DNA of 64,000 nt, taken from NCBI GenBank assembly GCA_963682025.1, contig OY821520.1, forward strand, positions 83,729,465 through 83,793,464, written 5' to 3'. Made by a program: the position numbers and the translations under genes. Shown here one piece after another: positions 1 through 10,867 of the stretch. Position 1 is the stretch's first letter. The number at the start of each line of letters is the position of its first letter. The notes below the pieces were generated by a model, which worked only from the letters and a program-made list of their open reading frames with translations, had not been told where the DNA came from and ran no database searches. The DNA is from Cordilura impudica. Its lineage: Eukaryota > Arthropoda > Insecta > Diptera > Scathophagidae.

Positions 1-165
1 GACGAGGGTGTTAAAAAATACGTAAAATGATTTCACAAACTATATTTTTATAAAGTAAAGGGTATTTTTAGCGATTCACAACTTTGAGTTGGTAACACTG
101 CTTTTTTGATAACAAATTTAATAGCTGATAGTTACCTCTTCTTTAGTTTTGTTTGCAATTTCATC

Positions 166-870
166 ATGGATAGACTTACACGAGAGCACCGCTTGAAAAT
201 TGTTGAAATTTCTATCAAAATAATTCTTCTGTTCGTCAAACTTATTGTGCACTTCATCAATAATTAAAGCCAAATAACTATCTTATGCGAAGCCAATTCA
301 GTCAATGTGCAGATGCACAAATTTATATGGATTTTAATTTTCCATACAAAAATATGTTCAGTGATGAAGATCATATTTGGTTGAATGGGTACGTAATTTA
401 CAAAAATTTTCGCATTTAGAGTGAGGATAATTCATAAGCATTTCTCCGAACACCTTACATCCACAGAAAATTACTCTTTGGTGCGCTTTATGGGCGGCAA
501 AGCCATTGGACAATATGTCTTCAAAAACGATGATGGCCAGAATGTAACCGTTAACGTTGAACGGTACAGAAAAATGATAACAAGGTTTTTCATACCTCAA
601 TTAGCTGGCATTTCAACAGGGCGGAGGAACATGCCACACAGCGGTAGGTACAATTAATTTATTGAAAAAAATTTTTGATAAACGAATAATTTCGCATAAT
701 GGTCCTGTTAATTGCTCATCAAGATCGTGTGGTTTAACCACTTTGGATTATTTTCTACGCCGATAAACCAGAGACAATTGAACACCTGGAAATCAACATT
801 GGACGAGATATTGTCGAAATACGGCTGCAAAAGCCACATAGCCTAAGTCGTATATAGGCAATAATGGTAT
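166..870 (+). pseudogene. Decayed mariner transposase, DD41D-like
   Basis: Relic of an IS630-Tc1-mariner transposase. It begins with an ATG at 166 that reads MDRLTREHRLKIVEI, the usual start of the DNA-binding helix-turn-helix region, and is soon broken. From about 355 it reads the first catalytic block (MFSDEDHIWLNGYV) and, in a new frame at 421-640, a core with AIGQYVFKNDDGQNVTVN. About 650-860 hold the C-terminal block in shifted frames (KKIFDKRIISHNGPVN, then SCGLTTLDYFL and KPETIEHLE). The region between the N-terminal helix and the first catalytic Asp is largely missing, with several frameshifts and stops. The final motif has G where relatives have D, so it is dead. Family assignment rests on motif recognition; the subfamily is less sure. 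Terminal inverted repeats were not found. Confidence 0.85.
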
Positions 871-1140
871 AAAATTATCTATCCAATAATGTCAGTTTAG
901 TTGATATTATATTTTTTTGTTGCTTTATTTTAATTGAAAGTTCTATAATTCTAAAAAAACATCCGTTACTTACCTCAATTTTATCAGAAGTGAATTCGAA
1001 GAGTACGAGCATTGTCTCAATAATTTATAACTACGTAAATGGAAAAATAGAGACAGTACTGATTTATTATGGATCGAAGTACATGAGTTCAAAAACTCAA
1101 GGAATGAATTCTTGTTTTTAAACTCTTTCTTTTAACTCGT
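871..1140. other. Unassigned AT-rich stretch
   Basis: No coding, RNA or repeat signal recognised between the mariner relic and the tandem repeat. Confidence 0.4.
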
Positions 1141-1158
1141 ACTCTCTGTCTGTCTGTT

Positions 1159-1498
1159 ATCCAATTGATCTGAAACTTGGCCCATAGTCTTCTTGTGACT
1201 AAAGATTAATTTTGGGGTAGTGACGCACAGTCACGCATGGTCACGCGCAGACACGGAGTCATCTAAATGTCATTTCCCCTCATCTGATCGATCTGAAACT
1301 GGGTCCATACACTTGAAAAAAAAGATTAACGTAAACATAGTCACGCATAGTCACTCATAGTCACGCACAGTCACGGAGTGATTTAAACCCCATTTCCCCT
1401 CATCCGATCGATCCGAAACTTTGTCCATGACTTATTGTGACCAAAGATTAATTTTAAAATAGTCACGCAAAGTAACGCACAGTCACGGAAAGATTCAA
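1159..1498 (+). repeat. Three-unit tandem repeat with nested TCACGCA subrepeat
   Basis: Three diverged direct repeats start near 1160, 1281 and 1401, so the period is about 120 bp. Each unit opens with a GATCGATCTGAAAC-like block, then a TGTGAC..AAAGATTAA block, then a run of short AGTCACGCA subrepeats. No coding potential was seen; it may be a minisatellite or the inner part of a transposable element. Confidence 0.8.
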
Positions 1499-1499
1499 A

Positions 1500-2429
1500 A
1501 CTCATATGCATAACGAAAGGAAGAGTTTTAATAAAAACTTTGTTTTTATGGGTTAGGTTATTTAAATTATCAATTTAGTAGTAGATGTATTGACTTTTCT
1601 GTACTCAAACTCTGAAGTCGAAAGCCTGTTCGGTACAATAAAAATTCTTTATGCAAAAATTAAAATTTTATTTTTAAAGAATTACATGGCCTGAACATGA
1701 GGAAGATAACACAGTACAACACATGATTTTGGGACTCAATTATGACAATTGCACCTGAAAGTAGCCCCGAGAATAAGAACTTCTGCATCATTCGTTTTGT
1801 CAAATTGGCTGCCATTAAAACTTAATGGCCATACGAATATTTTTGCTCAAGGTGGATTTTTAACACTTTTTGTATATTTTAACACGGTTATAACTCGGTA
1901 ACCGTACGGAATATCTCTTTTATGTCTGAAAAAAAATTTAGATATTGAATAGGAGAAAAAAAGTGCCTTCAAAATCACGAAAATGCCCATGAATGATTGA
2001 ATTAAACTTTACTTTAAAATTAAACAAGCGAACTTAACTTTACATAAAACGAATTTAACTTTTCGGTACGTTGCACAGTGGCGCCTTTCATCAAATAGCG
2101 TGGCAAAAATGGAAAATTTGATGGAAGCATTCAGTAAAATCAATGAATGTATATGATAGAGGATTTCTCACAGATTGAGAATCAATAAATGGTTTTAAAA
2201 ACGGATTACGGATGATAGAGCTCCGCAAAAATGGGGTTTTTTTTAGCTGTTAGAAAAAGGTGCAAAATTTTTTGAAAAATATCCTCTTTCAAATCAGATT
2301 GTAGGAAACTAGTGAACCGTTATAATGCATTTGGTGTCATACGAAAGGGGTTTTTTTTTATAAAACAAAATAAAAATTATGTTATTTGGTCGTTTACTTT
2401 TTCTACAGTCTCAGTTTTTCAAATATACA
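1500..2429. other. Unassigned intergenic DNA
   Basis: AT-rich with no convincing coding frame. Around 1980-2090 the motif AACTTTAC/AATTTTAC recurs and is followed by CACAGTGGCGCC. A similar TTTTACTTT-rich patch lies at 3990-4050, so both may be remnants of one unidentified repeat that flanks the mariner relic between them. Confidence 0.35.
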
Positions 2430-3470
2430 AACTAAAGGGTCCGCCAAATAACTTTTTTTTTTGAGAATGCTATAAACAACAAACTACTGAATATTATCTC
2501 AAATTTCTTTTTTTATTTGAAAGTACAATCCTTCCGGTTAATAATGGAAAATAATTTCATTCAAATGTCGTCCTCGGCTGGCCAAGCAGTAGCCTACACG
2601 ATCGGTCCAATTTTTAAGCACATTATCGATTGTGTGCAGCTGTATTACACAAATGGCTTCACGAATATTGTCCTTTAAATCGTCAATTGTCTCTGGCTTG
2701 TTGGCGTACCACTTATCTTTGAGGGCACAAATAATAGTCCAACGGTGTCAAATCGCAGCTCCGAGGTGGGCAAACGACATCAGCTCTGCGGCTGATAATG
2801 CGATCTTCAAAAACAGGGCGCCAAACATCGAGTGTAGCTTCGGCGGTGTGGCACGTAGCGCCATCCTGTTGAAACCAAATGTTGCCAATATTCTCCTCTT
2901 CAATTTTTGTGAACAAAAATTCGTTCAACATGGCCCGATAACGATCGCCATTGACTGTAACGGCCACTCCTTGCTCATTTTCGATGAAAAATGGCCCAAT
3001 TATGCCTCTGCACCAAAATCCGCACCAAACAGTGACACCTTTTGGGTGTATCTGCTTTTCAATGTATGCGTGCGGGTTTTCTGTGCCCCAAATGCGACAA
3101 TTTTGCTTGTTTACATACCTGCCAAGATCAAAATGAGCTTCATCTGAAAAGATGATTTTTTTTTTTTTGGCAAAATCGGCATCTTCTGTAAGTCGATCGC
3201 AGGCCCCCTTAGCGAAGCAAAAACGCATTGAATGGTCAGTTGGCTTCAACTCCGAACCAATTGGACTTCGTATGGCGTTATACCAAGGTCTTTATGCAAA
3301 ATGATGCCTCCGAAATATTCAATTCTTGAGAACGACGGTGAATTGATGTTGATGGCGCTTCACGCACACTTTCTGCCACAGCATCAATATTCTCGGGTGT
3401 ACGCACTGTTTTTGGCTTTTCAACCTTTGGTTTATCCATGAGGATGCCAATTTCTTTCACTTTTTTCACA
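2430..3470 (-). pseudogene. Mariner transposase relic, DD41D
   Basis: Reading leftwards, 3469-3278 encodes the linker after the first helix-turn-helix (MDKPKVEKPKTVRTPENI) and the second helix (RRSQELNISEASF). After a frameshift near 3270, 3249-2713 encodes the catalytic core: IIFSDEAHFDL (first Asp), VTVWCGFWCRGIIGPFF, VTVNGDRYRAMLNEFLF, WFQQDGATCHTAE (second Asp) and PPRSCDLTPLDYYL (third Asp). I count 41 residues between the second and third Asp, the DD41D spacing of rosa-like mariners. A premature stop follows YYL, but the C-terminus can be followed to about 2540 (KPETID, NVLKNWTDRVGY, LNEIIF). The N-terminal end is truncated. Catalytic residues survive, but the frameshift and stop make it inactive. 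Confidence 0.93.
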
Positions 3471-3479
3471 AGATAACGA

Positions 3480-4060
3480 AAGATAAAATTTTACAGTGTT
3501 TTTTTTGTAAATTTTTTAAATATAATACAGAATTTAGCAAATTTTTCATCTTTTGTGGCATTTCATCCAAATTTTGAAGAAAATTTGTACGGGGACTAGA
3601 TCCAAACGTGGACCGTCGTCACTGACCTAATAAACCCTTATGATTCAAATTTCATCGCAATAGCATAACACTTGCTATATTCAGTGGCATTAAAATCAAT
3701 TTTAAAGGAAAATTTGTATGGGCCGATTCAAACAAATTTTGGGCAAAAAACACTAAGCTCCAAATTTCAGCACATTATCTTTGTATTTGCAATATGTAAT
3801 ATAAGCACCAAAATAATATTGAATTTTGATAGGTTATACTGAAGCCCCCTGTGCACCTACCACCCTCCGCAAACACTCATTTTAAAGTCATCTTTAAAAA
3901 TCATTTATAATTTTTAAAATACCTTAATTAGTTTAAAAGTTATGATTTTTCAACGAAAAAAGTCAAAAGGCCCCATTGTGCGTCGCATCGAATTTTACTT
4001 TAGAATTTTACTTCACAGTGTTACGTCAGACGAATTTTACTTTCGAATATCATCTCACAC
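3480..4060. other. Unassigned, possible transposon flank
   Basis: Continues beyond the truncated N-terminus of the mariner relic. It holds a TTTTACTTT-rich patch near 3990-4050 and no coding frame of note. Confidence 0.35.
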
Positions 4061-5958
4061 AGTTAAAAATATGCACTCATTAATTATTTGAAATCGATAT
4101 GTTATTATTGCTAAAAAGTTTGGAAAAATATTAAAACAATATCAAATTTAGGCTTACGACAAATAAAGAAATGCATTTGCATTAACATTGGGACCTACCT
4201 ACATCCTAAAGAAATTAACGTTAGAAATCTTAAATAAAAAAACTCCCACCTTAGCAGCATTTATAGTCATTGTGGACATATAAAATTATTAAAAATAAAT
4301 AATAACTTTTACTTTTCAATGTTTTCAAACGACCCAAGAGATTTTCGTCTGCCGTAAAAAACATCTTACATCCTTTACAAAAAAAATTTAATTTGTTTGT
4401 TTAAAAACAAACATTCCTATAAAGTTTTCATATTCAACTTCATTCATACTTTTGTTTAAGAGAAAATGAAAAATGTTTAGAAAGCCACAATTTTCCCTTT
4501 TTCAAAGTATAAATTCTATATAAAACGGAAACGGAAGTTTTAAAAACAAGTTCACACAAAAAGCAAAACACAAAAACAACTAAATAAGTTCAACTCCTCG
4601 GAGATATTAAGGAAATTATGTACTTACTTTATAAAACGACAAGTTGTTGTTTAGAGTAGATATTTTATATTTTAAACAACAATTGAAACCTGCAACCTGT
4701 AAATTGCCAAAGGGAATTTTCGAAAAAAAAAATATATTATCACCAAAAAAAACTTTAACGAAATTGTTTATTTACGCTACTCTGAGGGTATGAGGAAAAA
4801 GTTAGTTCTTAGAAAAAAAAAAACTGAGATAATGAAATATTTTTTTTTTAAACAAAATAAAATAATAACAACAAAAAACTTTAGTTTTCTTTCCTTTTGT
4901 AATTAAATAATTCTTCAAAGTCCCCTCTAAATAAGAGGTAAAATATATTAAAAAAACAAAAACAAAAACAAAATATCACATCTATCCATCCCCATTGCTG
5001 TAAGCTGTCTATCTAAATAAACATTATTTAGCTTTTTTATAAAAGTATTTTTTTTTATTGTTGTCTTTGTGGTGTTTCATCTCTAAATATCCAAACATAA
5101 CAAATGTATGGCTCCACATTGACTTGGATACAACATTTGTTATTATATTTTGTGTTTATTTGGAAGTTTGAGATGTTTTCTTTTTCATTGAAAAAAACTG
5201 TTGCTACTGTTTGTTGCTCTCGTGTTATGACTTTATGTTACTCTAGGGGCAAATTAATAATTTTCTTAAATAGTCGTAGTAGGAATATGCAAAATATCTG
5301 TGAGAAAAATATTAATTACCAAGCAACGCAAACACAACATATTTCAAATTATTTTTTTATTTTATATTTTAATTTTTTAATTTTTTCATTTTCCATTACA
5401 CTTGTTTAATAATATCTGACTCATTTCAACACCAACAACAATTATCAGAAATTATTGTTACAAGGCATCTTGTAAATATTGCATGATTTTTATAAAAGGC
5501 CCATAAATATGTCAATAATATTAAAGACTCTAAAATGTTTCATTAAACTTTTAGTATGAGCGAATTAAATTTTCAATATGTCACAATAAAAGCATGATAA
5601 ATAATGAGGTGTGATCATAATATCGTATATACATATAAAAATACACACAGTAAAAATATTCGCCAACCGAATTGTTTTAAATTAGGGCAACTGTATTTTA
5701 GATTGTTTCAACAGAAATTTTATCGAATCTAATTTTTTATATTATCATAAAATATACACTGTTAAGACAACAGAATTCTAATCGTTATGGAACTTCATCA
5801 CTAATCGATTGGCAATTAATTCATTAGCCAAAAGGATTCTGGTTTCTGTTTGTAATTATAAATGAATGATATAAATATTTGCTCTGATTTTTGATTTAAA
5901 ATACATTTTTAAAGAAAGAAAATTAAGGTGAAAATAATTATAAATTAAACATTTTTGA
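4061..5958. other. Unassigned AT-rich region
   Basis: Long AT-rich stretch with many A and T runs. A possible frame at 5104-5409 (101 codons) is low-complexity hydrophobic and unlike any family I know. A TATA-box-like TATATAAAA at 4517-4525 lies about 30 bp before TTCACAC, but no gene could be linked to it. Confidence 0.4.
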
Positions 5959-6553
5959 TATGTAAACATCTATACGCGCAGGGGGTAAATTTCTATTTCA
6001 CAATACAATCACAAAAACAGCATAACGTATAAGGCGTAAGACAAAGTCGGTGTGACTTATGATTGTATTGGTGAAAAAATAATGATATATAAATAACCTG
6101 TTTGAAAATCAAAAATGAAAAATAAAAAATGAAAAATGAAAAATGAAAAATGAAAAATGAAAAATGAAAATTAAAAAAATGAAAAATAAAAAATGAAAAA
6201 TAAAAAATGAAAATGAAAAATAAAAAAAGGAAAATTAAAAATAAAACATGAAAAATGAAAATAAAAAATAAAAAAAGAAAAATTAAAAATTAAAAATAAA
6301 AAATGAAATATGAAAAATTAAAAATAAAAAATGAAAAATAAAACATGAAAAATTAAAAACGAAAAATGAAAAATAAAGCATTAACCTGTTGACATAATAA
6401 ATAATAATAAATATTTTTATACTGGCAGAGCCCTGCAGTTGATTGCTGTAAGTGATACGTAGATGACGCTTTCTGTTTAATTTTAAAAAAGTGCCATACC
6501 AAAATCTTTAATTATTAGATATTTATACATCTCCCCTGTGATCGGACTCACAT
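5959..6553 (-). mobile_element. Non-autonomous element with AAAAATG minisatellite (family C, copy 1)
   Basis: One of four related copies (also 40709, 53505 and 59402). The ends carry an inverted motif, TGTAAACATCTA on the left and TAGATATTTATACATCT on the right. Then comes CCCTGTGATCGGACTCACATG, which recurs just outside the motif in three copies. Conserved inner blocks are CAATACAATCACAAAAACAG on the left and GATGACGCTTTCTGTTT on the right. They flank a degenerate (AAAAATG/AAAAATA)n array at about 6105-6380. There is no coding capacity. The class of the element is unknown. Confidence 0.75.
6105..6380 (+). repeat. AAAAATG/AAAAATA minisatellite
   Basis: Degenerate short-unit array inside the family C element, with unit mainly AAAAATG or AAAAATA. 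It is the reverse complement of the ATTTTTC arrays at 40.9 and 59.5-62.9 kb. Confidence 0.9.
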
Positions 6554-6647
6554 GATTTTTTTAAATAAAATGTATAACTGGAATTTTAAAATTTGAATTT
6601 GAAAATTATAATGAAAACTAAGTAAGTTTTACAAATTCAATATGTGT

Positions 6648-7480
6648 TTATACCCTCAGCACCACTGTGCAGAGGGCATATATCAGTTTGCCAATCCGTT
6701 TGTAACTCATCGAAATAGGTTTCGAAGGCCCCATAAACTAAAGGGTGATTTTCTAAGAGTTTTCGGATTTGATTAAAAAAAAATACATAAAGTTTAGAGA
6801 AATGCATGAAATCTTTATTTGAGTCGATAGAATGATCTATATAATTCAATGTTTTAAGATGATTTCATGTAAATGTTGACCGCGGCTGCGTCTCACGTGG
6901 TTTATACGCTGCGTCCAATTTTAGCATACTCTCTCCAACATATCGGCCGGTATCTCAAGAATAAATTCTTCAATATTGGCTTCCAGTACGTCAACCTTTG
7001 CGGGCTTGTCGCTATAGACATGATCCTTAGCATAGCTCCACAAAAAATAAAGGCGTTAAATGGCACGATATAGGCAGCCTATTGACCCGCCCAAACGTGA
7101 AATAAAGTTTTCACCGAACTCGCCTCTCAATTGAGCCATTGTTTCGCGTGCTGTGTGTCATGTGACAGCGTCTTGTTGCACTTTCTTAACCAAGCATGAA
7201 TTATGATAATAAAATTCAATAATCTGCAAGCGTTGTTCGTTTGTAAGTTGATTCATGGTTAAATTATGAACATGTTTGACAGTAACATGTTACACGAAAA
7301 CAGCTGAGCTGCCAAATACAGAGTTGTCAAAAAGAAAGTTGTTAAAAAATCACTCTTTATACTTATTCTTGATCATTATAAAAGCAGAAATCGAAATAAC
7401 GATGTCCGTCTGTCTGTCTGTCTATGTGTCTGTCTATCGTACTACTTAGACTTAAAATGTTTGTCATGATATGGAAATGC
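6648..7480 (+). repeat. DINE-1-like short repeat (family G), split by a mariner
   Basis: Begins TATACCCTCAGCACCACTG and continues through GTTTGTAAC.CATCGAAA to a CGATGTCCGTCTGTCTGTC core, the layout known from Drosophila DINE-1/INE-1-type repeats. A mariner derivative is inserted at a TA within it (6741-7357). A matching far-end hairpin lies at 9254-9275, so later insertions may have stretched the copy. Confidence 0.65.
6741..7357 (-). mobile_element. Deletion-derivative mariner with intact ends
   Basis: The element is bounded by TA on both sides (6739-6740 and 7358-7359). Its terminal inverted repeats are imperfect: AAGGGTGATTTTCTAAGAG on the left, and AAGAGTGATTTTTTAACAA when the right end is reverse-complemented. 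Reading leftwards from 7258 it encodes the mariner N-terminus (MNQLTNEQRLQIIEFYYHNS) and then jumps to the second catalytic block (QQD, then HTARETMAQLRGEFGENFIS). It goes on to LTPL, a KPAKVDVLEANIEEFI-like helix and the end of the protein. The middle, including the first catalytic Asp, has been deleted. It is non-autonomous and could move only with an enzyme supplied elsewhere. Classified as DD41D-like mariner by motif resemblance. Confidence 0.9.
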
Positions 7481-7611
7481 ATTTCTCTAGCCAAGAAATG
7501 ATGTACGAAAAAGTAAAGATACTCTGATAAAATTTCATATAAAAATAGTTAAAAATGTTTATACGTAACAGAATGTGTTCATCAGCGTGGCCCTACGTTA
7601 TGTGGGCATTC

Positions 7612-8390
7612 GACTAGTTGTTATATGAATCGCTTTCAGTACTTAATTATCTTTTCAAAAAGATGTATAACTTCAAAATCGAATAAAAACTCGCCAAGAA
7701 ATAGCAAATGCCCCAGACCACCTTTGTGCCTAAAACACTAGGTCATGAAATTTGATCGCACTTTTTCCAACTTTAAGAAATTGATTAGAGTCATATTTTT
7801 TTAGGTAAATCCCCCTGCTAGTACATTTACTAAATATTTCACAAAATTCTATTTTGTCTAGAAATGCGCAAAAAAGCTTTGTAAAAAAAATTCTATCCCA
7901 GAGATTTACCTAATAATCTACACAGTTAATCTCTAACATATGTTCAATAAAATTTTAAAGTGGCAGATCCGTTTTTTCAAATTTTGTTTAAGAAAATTTT
8001 TAAAAACTTTGAAAAAGGAGTTTTCAAAATATTATCAAAAAAATTTCGAATTTTCGGTCTCAATGTGCAATAAGTAAACAACGGTAACAAAACAATACTT
8101 CATATTTGAGTACCTATAAGTATAGAGACCGAAAAAAATGATAATCAATTTCTTAAAGTGGAAAAAGTGCCGTCAAATTGCATTACCTAGTGTTTTTTTG
8201 GGGCACAAAAGTGGTCTGGGCATTTGCTATTTTTTTGAAGATTTTTTATTCGATTTTAGAGTTATATAACTGTTTTAAAAGATCATTTAATATTGAAATC
8301 GACTCATTTAACAACTTGCCGAAAAAATTAAACTGTAGAACGAAATTTTCGAAAAATCTTAAAAAAAGAGATATTTTCCCCGTATAAATT
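7612..8390. repeat. Inverted-repeat element (family F, copy 1)
   Basis: Two arms of about 190 bp, 7612-7803 and 8139-8330, are reverse complements with scattered mismatches. An example is AATGCCCCAGACCACCTTTG near 7708, answered by GTGGTCTGGGCATTTGC near 8210. The spacer of about 335 bp and the flank after the right arm are shared with a second copy at 55.9-56.55 kb. No coding frame was recognised. It is probably a non-autonomous foldback-type DNA element. Confidence 0.8.
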
Positions 8391-8814
8391 TTCAATCGAT
8401 TTCCGGCACGACATTTCTTTTTGTGATTATCCCCAAACTTCACATTTATTAGTTTTCTGTAGAAAGGAAACAAACTTGACCCCGGCAATCCCCAAAATCA
8501 CATTTTCATTTTTAAGGACCACTTTAATGATCACATGTAGAAGCGAAGCATACAAATTTTTGATTACTTGTTGCTTTTGTTGTTTGTTTTTTTGTACATG
8601 TGAACAACAACAAGGAAAAAATGTGTATGCATCGCTAATAAACAAACAGATAAAGATGTAATTGTATGTGTTTACATTTATGCTGATTGAATTTAATAAT
8701 TGCTTTAATTAAAAAAAGCACAAAAATACCTTAAATATTTATAATTATATTATTCATTTTAAACATGAGTGTAAAAAAATCTAGCCAAGAAATCTAGCCT
8801 TTTTTGTCTCTTGT
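8391..8814. other. Unassigned
   Basis: AT-rich DNA between two inverted-repeat elements; nothing recognised. Confidence 0.35.
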
Positions 8815-9208
8815 GCCGTTTTCTGTTCTGACAAAAAATGTCGCACTTTATTTGCACTTTTTTCGAAAAGTTTATTTTTTTATATATTCGGAATTAGGAG
8901 CAACTTATCTTATACATCAATCGAAAGGTCTCAAAGTGCTGTGTTCATAAAATGCAAAAATTTTGATTATTAACCTCTTTGAAGTCATAGAGTGAAAAAG
9001 AGGGGAACAATGGGGAAATATTCTCACACTATGACCTGAAAGAAGTCAATGGCTACAATTTTTTACGATTTACGAGGTCTCGACTTTGTGACCTTTCGAT
9101 TGATGTATAACATAAGGTTGCTCTTAATTCAGGATATATTAAAAAATACACTCTTTGAAAAAAGTGCAAATAAAATGCGACATTTTTTTTATCAGAAAAG
9201 AAAACGGC
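8815..9208. repeat. Foldback repeat of about 394 bp
   Basis: Arms of about 170 bp face each other: GCCGTTTTCTGTTCTGAC near 8815 is answered by ATCAGAAAAGAAAACGGC at 9191-9208. Inner blocks also match, for example TGTCGCACTTTATTTGCAC with GTGCAAATAAAATGCGACA, and CATCAATCGAAAGGTCTC with CCTTTCGATTGATG. The short loop is at about 8990-9030. It is probably a MITE or foldback element without coding capacity. Confidence 0.85.
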
Positions 9209-9244
9209 GTTAGTATTAATTATAATGGTTTTAGAACACAGGTG

Positions 9245-9285
9245 AAGAGTAACAAAGATTCGGTAAAGCCGAATTTAATACTCGT
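9245..9285. repeat. ATTCGGTAAAGCCGAAT terminal hairpin
   Basis: A short hairpin that recurs at 47327 and 63057, where it lies at the end of family G repeats. Here it may be the far end of the family G copy starting at 6648. Confidence 0.5.
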
Positions 9286-9784
9286 ACTTGTTTCGACTAA
9301 AATAGATTATTGAGGAGAATAAATTATAATTAATAAATAATTTTATTTAATATAATTTCATAACTAAAATTTATATTTTTAAAATATTGAGTTAAAAAAT
9401 AAGAAATTTAATAAATATTTTTATATTGTTTAAAATCAATTTCATTAAATATGTTTAGTTTATTTAATGATCTAAAAAATATATGTATACAAATAAATAA
9501 AATTATTTACTTTTTCGTCCTTCTTTGTGAAATAATAGGCAACCAAAAATGTGGATACTTCTATTTATAGTCAATGAAGAAAATATGTTTTTGTTAGCCA
9601 CACTCTCCTTGAATTTTACGAGTATTCTTATGAAACTATTTTTTTTTTAATTTTGGGCCTGTAGTTAAAACAGTTTCTCAAAAATCAATGAAGCGGTCTG
9701 GAGTAATTATCTTTATCTGCAAAACTTGTTCACCCCTAGCTCTAATCAAGGTCGTAACTAAATGGTTTTGAGACAAACTCAAGC

Positions 9785-10062
9785 CTTCGTAATCATAATT
9801 CCCATATAAAGCTGCTCTTCGAGCTTCACATATCTATTAAATAACGAATTTGGTTCGATTTTGTGAAATTTCGAACATCCGATATGAACTTATTAATATT
9901 GGCAGGTCACAAATTCATAAAAATTCATTTAAATTTAGTTTATTATCTTTCATAGATCCTATTGTGATCTAAGCAAAGTTTGACCGAAGATCCTTTCTCG
10001 AAATTCCGGTAATATCGTATCGTATAGTTGATCTAAACCGATCATAACTTTCTTAATTAGTC
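9785..10062 (-). repeat. Old DINE-1-like repeat fragment (family A)
   Basis: Diverged piece of family A in reverse orientation. It begins near CCCATATAAAGCTGC and ends with TATCGTATAGTTGATCTAAACC, a mutated form of the palindromic family terminus. Confidence 0.65.
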
Positions 10063-10276
10063 ATTTTGATTATGTAGATGTTCCACGGGGTTAAAATTTT
10101 CTACGAAAATATTCCTCGTAAAAAAGATGACAGCCAAAAACAAATACCAGCACAAAGGAAGCATTAACGATGTTGGTGAAAAAAAAATCCATAAAAATAA
10201 ATTATTTTGGGGTTTGTGTGGACCTTTATTAATTCGTCCAGCGCAAGCATCATCTACTCCCAAGACCAAGTTAATT

Positions 10277-10835
10277 ATACCCTATACCACTATGTGTGCT
10301 GATGTTTGTAACTACCAAAAATATTTGACATAGACCCATTTTTTATTATAACGATCGACACGGAATCACTTTCTGAGTCGATTTAGCGATGCCCGTCCGT
10401 CCGTCTGTATGTCCATGTAAACCTTGTTCTCAAACTATAGTTAGCAAGTATGAATATATTTTGATGAAATTTAGTATATAAGCTTCTATCGCAAATAGGA
10501 TGAAGGCTGTTGAAATTGGTGAAAATCGGTTAATGTTCAGACCTAGTCCTCATAATAATAGCCCCTATGAAATCGACTTATATTGCCATATGATCCAAAT
10601 TATCATATAGGTCTCGGTCAAATTGGGTTTGTGTATGTTTATTACATCCATTTATCAGTAGTCCAAAAATATACCCTATAGGAAAATTCTTTGTTATAGT
10701 CCCCATATGAAACTGATTCCCGATCTTTATTAAATCTTTAAAAAAACAAAAATATTACACAGATTTTTCTCAAATTTTGTTTATATATGTTTTGCAAAAA
10801 ATAAGTGCCCTTACCGTCTATAATTTTCTAACCTT
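10277..10835 (-). repeat. DINE-1-like repeat, family A
   Basis: Reverse-orientation copy with the hairpin end ATACCCTATACCACTATGTG, then CGATCGACACGGAATCACTT, a GTCCGTCCGTCTGT core, GACCTAGTCC and ATATTACACAGATTTTTCTC. It lacks the palindromic terminus. It ends just before the flank of the long-TIR transposon. Confidence 0.8.
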
Positions 10836-10867
10836 TTTTTTTTCAATTTATATATATATACATATAT

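Noticed and set aside
2632..3147. 171-codon plus-strand frame
   Set aside because: It is the complement of the mariner transposase relic, whose minus-strand reading has all family motifs.
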